A stretch of 64,000 bases of DNA from the NCBI GenBank assembly GCA_964480365.1, contig CAYZPM010000009.1, positions 1 to 64,000 of the forward strand, written 5' to 3'. A program made the translations under genes and the position numbers. The DNA is from CAIQPV01 sp964480365 (GTDB lineage: Bacteria > Pseudomonadota > Gammaproteobacteria > Burkholderiales > Gallionellaceae). Of this stretch, positions 8,753 to 16,008 are shown in pieces. A model generated the notes under the pieces. It had not been told where the DNA came from. It saw nothing but the letters and a program-made list of their open reading frames with translations, and made no database searches. Numbering within the stretch: the stretch's first letter is position 1; the number at the start of each line of letters is the position of its first letter.

Positions 8753-9966
8753 CCACGCCTGTCAGCGCGTCCACGGATTACGGCGACATACATATCGGCA
8801 TCGTCGAGCTGCTGGAGTCCGCTCGCCGTGCCGCCGCACGCAATGTCAATGCACTGATGACCGCAAGCTATTGGGAAATTGGCAGGCGCATAGTTGAGTT
8901 CGAACAGGCGGGGGCGGAGCGTGCCGAATATGGCGAGGCGTTGATTCAACGTCTGGCGCAAGACCTGAGCAATCAGTTCGGAAGGGGCTTCAGCCGCCAG
9001 AACCTCCAGCAAATGCGGGCGTTTTACTTGGCATGTCCGATGGCCGCAATATGCCAGACACCGTCTGGCATATCTTTGTTCTCCCCAATTTCGCAGACAC
9101 TGCCTTCGAAATCTTTGCCGCCCCAGATTCTCCAGACAGTGTCTGGACAATCATCCTCCACGACGATTTTGCAGACGGTGTCTGCAAAATTACCGGATAT
9201 TGCCGCACTCGCCCAATGCTTCCCGTTGCCTTGGTCGGCATATGTGCGCCTGCTGTCGGTCAAGAACCAAGATGCCCGCAGCTTCTACGAAACCGAGGCG
9301 CTACGTTGCGGCTGGTCTGTACGCCAGCTCGACCGTCAGGTTAATAGCCAGTTCTACGAGCGCATCGCACTGTCAAAAAACAAGGTGGCGATGCTGGAGC
9401 AGGCCGAACACGCCGAGCCCGGCGACATCATCCTGCCCGAGGAAGCCATCAAGGACCCGTTCGTCCTCGAATTCCTCAACCTCAAGGATCAGTATTCCGA
9501 ATCCGATCTGGAAGATGCGCTGATTCAGCACTTGGGCGACTTCCTGCTGGAGCTTGGCGATGATTTTGCTTTTGTCGGTCGCCAGCGCCGTCTGCGCTTG
9601 GACGACAACTGGTTCCGCATCGACCTGCTGTTTTTCCACCGCCGCCTGAAATGTCTGGTCGTCATCGACCTCAAGGTCGGTAAGTTCAGCTACGCCGATG
9701 CCGGACAGATGCACCTGTACCTGAATTACGCCCGCGAGCATTGGATGAAGCCCGGAGAAAATCCTCCGGTGGGCCTGATCCTCTGCGCCGCCAAGGGTGC
9801 GGCAGAAGCACACTATGCGCTGGAAGGACTCTCCAACAAAGTGCTGGCCGCCGAATATCAAACCGTGTTGCCGAATGAAAAACTGCTGGCCGATGAACTG
9901 GAACGCTCGCGGCAGGAGCTGGAGGCGCGGCGGCAGCCTAGGCCGACAACTGAGGGCGAGGCATGA
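8749..9966 (+). CDS. DUF1016/YhcG-type PDDEXK nuclease with hairpin-encoded linker
   Basis: Two-domain protein. An N-terminal helical DUF1016 domain (residues 10-100, NALMTASYWEIGRRIVEFEQ) is followed by a linker of four 13-residue repeats (101-152) and a C-terminal PD-(D/E)xK nuclease domain (about 155-390) with RIDLLFF and VVIDLKVGKF as catalytic D and DxK. Such proteins are often embedded in type I R-M operons, where their role is not settled; restriction or nucleic-acid processing is likely. The gene overlaps hsdM and hsdS by 4 nt each, so it belongs to the operon. The linker repeats are described separately. Confidence 0.88.
   Translation: MTTPVSASTDYGDIHIGIVELLESARRAAARNVNALMTASYWEIGRRIVEFEQAGAERAEYGEALIQRLAQDLSNQFGRGFSRQNLQQMRAFYLACPMAAICQTPSGISLFSPISQTLPSKSLPPQILQTVSGQSSSTTILQTVSAKLPDIAALAQCFPLPWSAYVRLLSVKNQDARSFYETEALRCGWSVRQLDRQVNSQFYERIALSKNKVAMLEQAEHAEPGDIILPEEAIKDPFVLEFLNLKDQYSESDLEDALIQHLGDFLLELGDDFAFVGRQRRLRLDDNWFRIDLLFFHRRLKCLVVIDLKVGKFSYADAGQMHLYLNYAREHWMKPGENPPVGLILCAAKGAAEAHYALEGLSNKVLAAEYQTVLPNEKLLADELERSRQELEARRQPRPTTEGEA
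9049..9204 (+). repeat. Four tandem 39-bp in-frame palindromic repeats
   Basis: Four consecutive 39-bp units (9049, 9088, 9127, 9166) encode 13-residue repeats starting ICQT, ISQT, ILQT and ILQT. Each unit opens with an inverted repeat of 11-nt arms around a 3-nt loop. The left arms are ATATGCCAGAC, ATTTCGCAGAC, ATTCTCCAGAC and ATTTTGCAGAC. Units 1 and 4 pair perfectly, unit 3 at 10 of 11 and unit 2 at 9 of 11. Arm sequence differs between units but is largely complementary within each unit. Being near-palindromic, they encode similar QTxS peptides on the opposite strand. Confidence 0.9.
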
Positions 9967-11102
9967 GCCGCTGGCCCAAAGTTGCACTCGGCGATGTGCT
10001 CAGACGTTCAGACGAGATGGCGGTACTCGATCTCGATGCCGAGTATCACGAGGTTACTATCAGGCTGTGGGGCAAAGGTGTGATCAGTCGAGGCAAAGTA
10101 CGAGGCAGCGATGTTGGCACGGTACGACATGTCGTTCGCGCCAACCAATTGATACTGTCCAAAATCGACGCTAGGAACGGTGCCATTGGTCTTGTACCTC
10201 CAGAACTGGACGGAGCAATCGTCAGCAACGACTTCCCATCTTTTTCATTTCACGATCTCGACAAATGTGATCCTGCTTTTATGGGGTGGCTCGTCCGTTC
10301 TGCACCATTCGTTGAGCTATGCAAAGCAGCAAGTGAGGGCACCACGAATCGGGTACGGATCAAGGAAGATCGTTTTCTTAAGCAGCAAATTGTGCTTCCG
10401 CCACTTGCTGAACAACAGGCCCTTGTCGCCAGTATTGACGCGCTGGCTGACAAGGTGCGGCAGGTCAACGAACATCTTGACGCCATCGAAACCGATGCCG
10501 AACACCTTCTGGCGGTGCGCTTCCACGAGGCCATAGCTGACGCGCCATTGAAGGCAATGGCTGAAGTCGCGCCGTCAATTCGTCGTTCTGTGGAAATTGA
10601 TATCACGACACGCTATCGCGAGGTTGGTGCACGATCTTTCGGTAAGGGTTTATTCGTCAAACCTGATTTCGATGGAGCAGACGCAACATGGCAAAAGCCT
10701 GTCTGGGTTAAGGAGGGTGATTTGGTGCTGAGCAATATCAAGGCATGGGAAGGTGCCATTGCCGTTGCCAAGCCAGAACACACTGGCTGCATTGCTTCGC
10801 ACCGTTATATTACCTGCGTTCCTAACCGACAAGTCGCCACAGTTGGTTTTCTGACCTACTTTCTCCTGAGCCAGAAGGGGTTGGAGCAAGTCAGTTTTGC
10901 ATCACCCGGTACTGCGGATCGCAATAGGACACTGAGCCTGACGAACTTGGGAAAAATAGAAGTGCCCATTCCTTCACTCAAATCCCAGCAAACCTTCGAC
11001 ACCCTGCAAGCCAAGATTGTAGAACTCAAAGTCAAGCACGCCGCCATCCGCGAAGCCAATCAGGCACTGCTACCAGCGACTCTGGAACGAGCATTCAACT
11101 GA
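9963..11102 (+). CDS. hsdS: Type I restriction-modification specificity subunit
   Basis: Determines the DNA target. It has two target-recognition halves: TRD1 at residues 1-145, followed by a conserved helix with the typical PPLAEQQALVASIDALADKV spacer, and TRD2 at about 195-345, followed by a second helix (IPSLKSQQTFDTLQAKIVEL). Both end in the dimerising coiled-coil pattern seen in HsdS proteins. Its 379 aa are on the short side but complete. It overlaps the nuclease gene by 4 nt and is the last gene of the operon. The recognition sequence cannot be read from the protein. Confidence 0.9.
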   Translation: MSRWPKVALGDVLRRSDEMAVLDLDAEYHEVTIRLWGKGVISRGKVRGSDVGTVRHVVRANQLILSKIDARNGAIGLVPPELDGAIVSNDFPSFSFHDLDKCDPAFMGWLVRSAPFVELCKAASEGTTNRVRIKEDRFLKQQIVLPPLAEQQALVASIDALADKVRQVNEHLDAIETDAEHLLAVRFHEAIADAPLKAMAEVAPSIRRSVEIDITTRYREVGARSFGKGLFVKPDFDGADATWQKPVWVKEGDLVLSNIKAWEGAIAVAKPEHTGCIASHRYITCVPNRQVATVGFLTYFLLSQKGLEQVSFASPGTADRNRTLSLTNLGKIEVPIPSLKSQQTFDTLQAKIVELKVKHAAIREANQALLPATLERAFN

Positions 11103-11177
11103 TCATCCGGGAAGAGAATGCCATGGCTATATTCAGCAGTTCCAACGACGAAAAGCCTAAACCATAAGGAGAGTAAT

Positions 11178-12344
11178 ATGTCTGCGGCTACAATTTTATT
11201 CGCTGACATAGTCAGCTTCTCTAAGAAACCAACCTCTGAGCAACGGCGGCTTGTTGAATCGCTTACATCCGAAGTTTTATACGAAGTAAGGCCATTATTA
11301 ATTCCACCTCTGGACAAGCCAAGTCTCATCGCTTTGCCAACAGGCGACGGCCTAGCATTAGCATTTTTGCATCGACCTGACAGATTATGGAATCGAAGCA
11401 CACTTTTGCAGTTGATTTTGAGTATTCATCAATGGGCATATAAACAGTCATCATCTGACAGCGCAGTAAGTGTCCGGATAGGAATCCATGTTGGACCTGT
11501 CGAACTTGTTACTGACATCAACGGCAAAGTTAATGTGTGCGGAGATACAATTAACTACGCGCAACGTGTAATGGATGCAGCCAATGCACGCCAAACGCTT
11601 TTTTCAGAGGCAGCCTTTAGAGAATATATTGGAACCGAAACTGCATACATCTCTACGCCTCCGTTCACTGAAGACCTGAAAGCTAAATTCTTGGGGCCTA
11701 TAGAAGTTTATGCAAAACATGGCCTTCAAATATTAGTATATAAACTGGAGCTCGAACCGCTCCAGCCATACTGGTCGAATGACGATCCAATTGCTAAGCA
11801 TTTAATGCTGGTTACTTTGACTACTTTACCCAAGGAGGTAGTTGGGTCGTTCAGTGATCAAATTGCACAAGCAACCGATATTGCATTTATTCAACGCACA
11901 GGTGAACGATTTTTGGAAAGCTACAAAAGTGGCGAAATTAGTTTCTCTAAACAACTCAAAAGATTTTGGGTATTTATGCCTGACCCTGAGATATATTCGA
12001 CTATGCATTTAACTAGGCAGCAAGCGTCATTACAATTGTTAAAAGATTGCATTTGTAATTGGCAAATACTGTTTGGAGAGTTGAAGGTGCAGTTTCCGAG
12101 TGCAGAATTCAAACTCGGATTATTTAAAGATCCACCATATTTTGGAGCTTCATTTATTGACTGGGAACGCCCTGGCGGAAAAATACATGTCAGCCCCTAC
12201 GTGTGGAATGTGGCTACCCCAGACTGTCCTGGATATGACCTATCTTGGATTGGGAAAACCCCGTCCTCGATCTATGAGACATATGTTGATGGCCTTCAAT
12301 ATTTAGATCGTAGCAACGTGAATGCCCATTATGGGCAAATGTGA
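11178..12344 (+). CDS. Class III nucleotidyl cyclase with unrecognised C-terminal domain
   Basis: The N-terminal 190 residues form a class III cyclase: LFADIVSFS holds the first metal Asp (about residue 10), PTGDGLALAF the second (about 56), and CGDTINYAQRV (about 120) supplies the conserved Asn and Arg. The residue pattern does not let me say which NTP it cyclises. Residues 200-388 are a separate domain of unknown family (QRTGERFLESYKSG, then HVSPYVWNVATPDCPG), possibly a sensor. The start is set by AAGGAG 7 nt before the ATG. Standing alone in a defence island, it recalls Pycsar-type cyclases, but no effector lies in the same operon; a TIR gene pair is convergent. AT-rich compared with the hsd genes. 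Confidence 0.75.
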   Translation: MSAATILFADIVSFSKKPTSEQRRLVESLTSEVLYEVRPLLIPPLDKPSLIALPTGDGLALAFLHRPDRLWNRSTLLQLILSIHQWAYKQSSSDSAVSVRIGIHVGPVELVTDINGKVNVCGDTINYAQRVMDAANARQTLFSEAAFREYIGTETAYISTPPFTEDLKAKFLGPIEVYAKHGLQILVYKLELEPLQPYWSNDDPIAKHLMLVTLTTLPKEVVGSFSDQIAQATDIAFIQRTGERFLESYKSGEISFSKQLKRFWVFMPDPEIYSTMHLTRQQASLQLLKDCICNWQILFGELKVQFPSAEFKLGLFKDPPYFGASFIDWERPGGKIHVSPYVWNVATPDCPGYDLSWIGKTPSSIYETYVDGLQYLDRSNVNAHYGQM

Positions 12345-12359
12345 ATCTCCCCTGAGATT
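12344..12359. terminator. Small hairpin between convergent cyclase and Nmad2-like genes
   Basis: AATCTC, 4-nt loop CCCT, GAGATT: a short 6-bp stem in the 25 bp between two convergent genes. No T-run follows, so it is at best a weak bidirectional terminator. Confidence 0.3.
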
Positions 12360-12369
12360 GGAGTAATAG

Positions 12370-12975
12370 TCATGCTGACCGCGCCCAGTCTATGGGGCGA
12401 CTCAAGAACCCCTGTGCTTCGAGAGAGGAAAACCACTCAACAAATTGTTCCTCCATTCCTGCTGGGAAATGCCTTTTATAACCGCGAACAATACAGATGT
12501 CGTAGCCCTGATAGTTTCGAAGGTTATTGGGTATCTGTGGCCCTGATCCTCCCCAGTATGCAAACTCTGTCGCGACCAGAACCCGATCAGTCTGTGTGTC
12601 ATTCCGAATGTTTCTTTCGTTTGGTGTTCCGTCGGCCCAGCTATGGTGCGAATCAATCTGAGACCAGTTGCCTTGATCGCAATGGTAGATGTTATCGCCA
12701 AACGCTAGTTTTTTGCTCGATCGAAGATCAGGTTTCTTGTGCTGGAACCGTGGGTCTTCCCAGTAGTCATTAAAGGTCATCACTTCCGCCACCTTCATGG
12801 CATAGACAAGATATCCTTGGTGGTTTTGACTCGCACTGCCGGTTCCAATAACCCAGTCTCCAACTTGGGCAAAGCGCCGAATTTCCGGTTTGCATGTTGC
12901 GAGGGTGCAATACCCACCAAACGGATTAGGAGCAAACCCGTAATCTCGCGCTACAACATAAGAGAACATTGTCAT
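12370..12975 (-). CDS. Nmad2-like (nucleotide modification associated domain 2) protein
   Basis: About 200 residues. The N-terminus MFSYVVARDYGFAPNPFGG, followed by CTLATCKPEIRR and VGDWVIGTGS, matches my memory of the Nmad2 domain. That domain was named for its association with DNA-modification and conflict gene clusters; its biochemistry is not settled. Two internal Met codons near the start are possible; the ATG 8 nt after the upstream TIR stop is taken. It is the second gene of a two-gene minus-strand unit with a TIR protein, which suggests a joint role, with this protein as sensor, modifier or regulator of the TIR partner. Confidence 0.65.
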   Translation of the reverse strand: MTMFSYVVARDYGFAPNPFGGYCTLATCKPEIRRFAQVGDWVIGTGSASQNHQGYLVYAMKVAEVMTFNDYWEDPRFQHKKPDLRSSKKLAFGDNIYHCDQGNWSQIDSHHSWADGTPNERNIRNDTQTDRVLVATEFAYWGGSGPQIPNNLRNYQGYDICIVRGYKRHFPAGMEEQFVEWFSSLEAQGFLSRPIDWARSA

Positions 12976-12983
12976 ATCGATGC

Positions 12984-13454
12984 TTAACAACTATAGCGCT
13001 TAATATCACGCGGTGCGCAAGAACTCCCATCCGGCAGTTCGCAGTTATTGTTTCCATTGATTGCGTCAATAATGCTGTTACCGTGCCAACCTACGATTGC
13101 ATCAGCGAAATCGGCTAATGCCTCCGGTACCTCACAGTCCAACTCCCCGCGTGCCCAAACACCAACGATGCGCTTGCCTTCCTTCTGTGCGTACTCAATC
13201 TCCCAATTGACATAATGGCTAAGTTTTGTATCAGGAGAAATATAAACAATCATCGTTCCACAATCTTGAATTCGTGGGGCCAAAATCTGCGTTTTTATAT
13301 ATTCTTCCGAGTGCGCATTATTGGGATTGTCGGAATTGATGGAGTAGTCGCGGATCGCCATACCGTTCTGTCCAAGTAATGACTTTAATTCACCGAGTCC
13401 GGCATCATCCTCGTGGATATGGCTGATGAAGACATTCTTGATTTGATCCGGCAT
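12984..13454 (-). CDS. DUF1863/MTH538-like TIR-domain protein
   Basis: Single-domain TIR-like protein of about 156 residues. It begins NVFISHIHEDD and contains EEYIKTQILAPRI, TMIVYISPDT and the segment VNWEIEYAQKEGKRIVGVW, where the Glu of NWEI is the expected NADase catalytic acid. This branch includes ThsB-type Thoeris proteins. The start is the ATG with GGGAG 5-6 nt upstream; a GTG 6 nt earlier is possible. It is co-directional with the Nmad2-like gene and divergent from the XRE/ImmA operon. NAD-derived signalling or NAD depletion during phage infection is inferred from family membership. Confidence 0.75.
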   Translation of the reverse strand: MPDQIKNVFISHIHEDDAGLGELKSLLGQNGMAIRDYSINSDNPNNAHSEEYIKTQILAPRIQDCGTMIVYISPDTKLSHYVNWEIEYAQKEGKRIVGVWARGELDCEVPEALADFADAIVGWHGNSIIDAINGNNNCELPDGSSCAPRDIKRYSC

Positions 13455-13585
13455 ATTCACTCCCTATCAATTCATAATGGATATTGCAGCAGGCGTCATT
13501 CGTGCAATAGATGATCAAGGAACTCATTCCAAGCAGCACGTAAGACCTCATTTATTGCCAAGCTTTTGTGCGGCAGTATACTCCC

Positions 13586-13601
13586 AACGATTTGAATCGT
13601 T
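13586..13601. promoter_or_regulatory. 16-bp dyad in the divergent intergenic region
   Basis: AACGATT TG AATCGTT, a 7-bp dyad between the minus-strand TIR gene and the XRE/ImmA operon. It could be an operator or part of a promoter region for either unit. No regulator can be assigned. Confidence 0.35.
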
Positions 13602-13672
13602 TTGGGTTATGGATTTTCAGTATTTAACAATTCTGTGGCTACTAGAAAAAAGTAGGAAGTAGAGATAGTCGG

Positions 13673-13700
13673 TTGACAACTCAAATTTGAGTGGTAAGAT
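13673..13700 (+). promoter_or_regulatory. Promoter with palindromic operator in the spacer
   Basis: A consensus -35 TTGACA and a -10 TAAGAT are separated by 16 bp. Fourteen of those 16 bases are a perfect palindrome, ACTCAAATTTGAGT (13679-13692). A dimeric repressor bound there would block RNA polymerase. The XRE protein encoded two genes downstream is the obvious candidate, giving autoregulation relieved when ImmA/IrrE cleaves it. The sequence is directly visible; the regulator assignment is inferred. Confidence 0.75.
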
Positions 13701-13731
13701 ATTCTTACTTCTTGGTAAGAAAGGGGCTGAC

Positions 13732-14016
13732 GTGAACATTCATGAAGCTAAAAAGCTAGTAATCGAGGTGCTAACTGAGATTCAGACGATTAGCGGGCGA
13801 CCACCATTATCAATTGATGATGCCTGTGTTCCACTCTGCGGGTTGCAGGACTTCGACAGTTTTAATGCACTTGAAGCAACATGTGAACTCGCCGTAAGGC
13901 TTGGGAAGAACATACCTTTTGATGAAAATGTCTGCTGGGACGATGTTAAGGGTAAGGCTCGCAGTGTGCTGGAAATCGCCCAAACCCTTTGTGATTACCC
14001 AGATAGCACAGGATAA
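13732..14016 (+). CDS. Small acyl-carrier-protein-like protein, first gene of XRE/ImmA operon
   Basis: About 95 residues, starting at GTG with AAGGGG 5-6 nt upstream. The frame is also open back to 13687, but that lies inside the promoter. The segment CGLQDFDSFNALEATCELAVRLG resembles the helix-2 region of acyl carrier proteins, with Ser in the DSF position that would carry phosphopantetheine. Length and the pattern of helices fit a carrier-protein fold. No acyltransferase or synthetase is nearby, so the function is unclear. Its stop is directly followed by the XRE start. Confidence 0.5.
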   Translation: MNIHEAKKLVIEVLTEIQTISGRPPLSIDDACVPLCGLQDFDSFNALEATCELAVRLGKNIPFDENVCWDDVKGKARSVLEIAQTLCDYPDSTG

Positions 14017-14361
14017 ATGAACATGAATGAAAATAATCAAATTCCAGCTAGACTGAGAGAGGCTAGAGTAGCCGCCGGTCTTAGCCAAGGGCAAGTTGCT
14101 AAAAAGATGGCGCTACATAGGCCTACGATAACGGAAATCGAAGCAGGGCGTAGGCGCGTTACCGCAGATGAACTTAGTAAGTTTGCAGATATTTATGGTG
14201 TTGGCGTTGATTGGATAGTCAACGGTCCCGCCACTGGAAATGATGGTTCAAGTGAACGCATCCTTTTAGCAGCACGTGAGTTAAGCAAGATGAGCGATGA
14301 GGATTTAGAAAGGATGATGAAACTCCTCAAGATGCTTAAGAAAGGCGAAGGCTCACGGTGA
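14017..14361 (+). CDS. XRE-family HTH repressor (CapH-like)
   Basis: A 114-residue regulator with an HTH at residues 10-65 (LREARVAAGLSQGQVAKKM, then HRPTITEIEAGRRRV) and a C-terminal helical tail (SDEDLERMMKLLKMLKK) for dimerisation or cleavage control. It starts immediately after the preceding stop and its own stop overlaps the start of the ImmA/IrrE gene. XRE plus ImmA/IrrE pairs control ICEBs1 and, as CapH/CapP, some CBASS operons by proteolysis of the repressor after DNA damage. The same logic is inferred here, with the palindrome in the operon promoter as target. Confidence 0.85.
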   Translation: MNMNENNQIPARLREARVAAGLSQGQVAKKMALHRPTITEIEAGRRRVTADELSKFADIYGVGVDWIVNGPATGNDGSSERILLAARELSKMSDEDLERMMKLLKMLKKGEGSR

Positions 14362-15230
14362 ACGCTCAAAGAAAAGCTTTAGCATCGCAAGCCGCATCAC
14401 GGGCGCTTCGATTGCGCATGGCGAATGGGTATCGTCAATGGCAGCCTCTTTCTGTCTTAGACTTAGCGCAAAAGATTGGTGTTGATGTCAGATTTATTGA
14501 TATTCCGTCAATGGAAGGGATTTACTGCCAAGGCAAAGTGCCGACGATTATAATTTCTTCTTTAAGACCAATTGGCCGTCAGAATTTTACGTGTGCGCAC
14601 GAGCTGGGCCATCACAATATGGAACATGGTGAGCAATATGACGAATTGGTCGAGCAGCGGAATAGCGATAGAAATCGATTCCCACCGCAAGAAATAGAAG
14701 CCGATAGCTTTGCCTCTGCGTTGCTTATGCCAAAAATAGCAGTAGAGCGGGCTTTTTTCGTTCGAGGTATCGAACCGAAAAAATGTACTCCCGAGTCAGT
14801 TTTTTCTATTTCGAGTTGGCTAGGCGTTGGATATCAAACCTTGATCAATCATATGCGAATAGGGTTGGGCTTGCTGGACAATCAACATGCACTTCATCTT
14901 GAGCGACACAAACCTCATGCGATCAGAAAGAAAATGCTTGGTCAAGAATGTCGTGAAAACCTTCACGTTGTTGATATGCATTGGCTAGACCGTGCAGTTG
15001 ATGCATGGGTGTCTGACTTGATTCTTCTGCCGCCAAATGTCGTAGTCGAAGGCGCTTGCATTCAGCTTATTGAGACAGGTCCACATCGATCAATAGCACA
15101 AACAGTTTCACCAGGTATTGGGCGAATTTCTATGGCCGACTCAACATGGGCTACCTTCGTGCGCGTTTCGAAAAAGGAATACATAGGGCGAGCAATCTAT
15201 CGCTATGAAGAGGATGTGGATGATGAATAA
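14358..15230 (+). CDS. ImmA/IrrE-family metallopeptidase (CapP-like)
   Basis: A 290-residue zinc peptidase. The HExxH motif is HELGHH (about residue 81) and the third ligand Glu is in EIEADSFASALLMP (about 113). A WHG-like region and a further C-terminal domain of about 100 residues (190-290) follow and may sense a ligand. GTG start overlapping the XRE stop by 4 nt. Known relatives cleave a partner XRE repressor. By position it is expected to relieve repression of this operon when DNA damage or phage infection is sensed. Confidence 0.88.
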   Translation: MNAQRKALASQAASRALRLRMANGYRQWQPLSVLDLAQKIGVDVRFIDIPSMEGIYCQGKVPTIIISSLRPIGRQNFTCAHELGHHNMEHGEQYDELVEQRNSDRNRFPPQEIEADSFASALLMPKIAVERAFFVRGIEPKKCTPESVFSISSWLGVGYQTLINHMRIGLGLLDNQHALHLERHKPHAIRKKMLGQECRENLHVVDMHWLDRAVDAWVSDLILLPPNVVVEGACIQLIETGPHRSIAQTVSPGIGRISMADSTWATFVRVSKKEYIGRAIYRYEEDVDDE

Positions 15231-16005
15231 GGAACTCTTTGTTCCCAATAGCCGTAATCTTTCATTGGCGTGGGCGGAAACTTTTTTGCATTTAATGGAA
15301 CCAGGCATCAGTGAACTTACGCCGAAAATCATTTCAGTGACCGATTTTGACGATCAAGAGGCAATTGAAAACACCGAATTGCGTCAGTATCTGGACAGCA
15401 AATTAATAGCAAGCAAACATCATACGGTCGAAGAAGTGGCAGGAACCATTTTCCCTTCTTCATTATGGAATCCTGCGCAACCCAATAATGCCCAGTTGTT
15501 ATATGAAAGATACGATAAAATTTGGCCAAGAATTCAAAAACGAGATAGCGAAAACAGACTGGGCGTTTATTTCAGACGTATGACTGCGTATCATCCTAAA
15601 AATAGTACGGATAAACCAATTAATCAGTTACAGCATATTATCGATATTTATAAATCAGGTACTCGTCGGCGAAGCGCGTTACAGGCTGCCATATTTGACC
15701 CAACGCGTGATCATTCCGCAAGCCCTCTCCAAGGCTTCCCTTGCCTTCAGCAGGTTGCGTTTGCAAAAGTGGGGGAGAATGGACTTGCGGTTACGGGATT
15801 TTACCCTATGCAATATGTATTTGAACGCGCTTATGGGAACTACTTGGGTTTATGCCGCCTAGGTAAATTTATGGCTGCACAAATGGGGCTGCATATGGTT
15901 CAAATGACTTGTATTGCTGGCGTAGCAAAGCTCGGCGAAAAGAAAATGGATTTAAGACAGGTATCTTCGGATGTTCAAGCGATAATTAACTCTGGCAAAA
16001 AATAA
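15223..16005 (+). CDS. Divergent thymidylate-synthase-like protein (TS-like 1)
   Basis: About 260 residues. The C-terminal half follows the thymidylate synthase order: an RRRSALQAAIF strand, then GFPCLQQVAF with a Cys at the nucleophile position, then GLAVTGFYPMQYVFERAYGN and LGLCRLGKFMAAQMGL. The usual RSxD phosphate-binding motif and the HxY motif are missing, so substrate or activity differs from dUMP methylation, or the protein is a non-catalytic partner. Several ATGs overlap the ImmA/IrrE end; 15220/15223 have GAGGA at good spacing, while 15205 would lengthen the overlap. Four nt before the kinase fusion. Confidence 0.6.
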   Translation: MNKELFVPNSRNLSLAWAETFLHLMEPGISELTPKIISVTDFDDQEAIENTELRQYLDSKLIASKHHTVEEVAGTIFPSSLWNPAQPNNAQLLYERYDKIWPRIQKRDSENRLGVYFRRMTAYHPKNSTDKPINQLQHIIDIYKSGTRRRSALQAAIFDPTRDHSASPLQGFPCLQQVAFAKVGENGLAVTGFYPMQYVFERAYGNYLGLCRLGKFMAAQMGLHMVQMTCIAGVAKLGEKKMDLRQVSSDVQAIINSGKK

Positions 16006-16008
16006 CTC

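Noticed and set aside
9049..9204. CRISPR array
   Set aside because: Repeats are 39-bp units without unique spacers, in frame within a gene; no cas genes nearby.
8990..9263. Antisense frames over the DUF1016 linker with QTxS peptides
   Set aside because: They arise because the repeats are palindromic and read similarly on both strands; no start signals or context.
11178..13454. Canonical Pycsar operon (cyclase + TIR)
   Set aside because: Cyclase and TIR are in convergent units with an Nmad2-like gene between them; not the usual co-directional pair, so only suggested.
13477..13662. 61-codon frame in the divergent region before the XRE operon
   Set aside because: Lies over the promoter region and a dyad; no RBS and no similarity.
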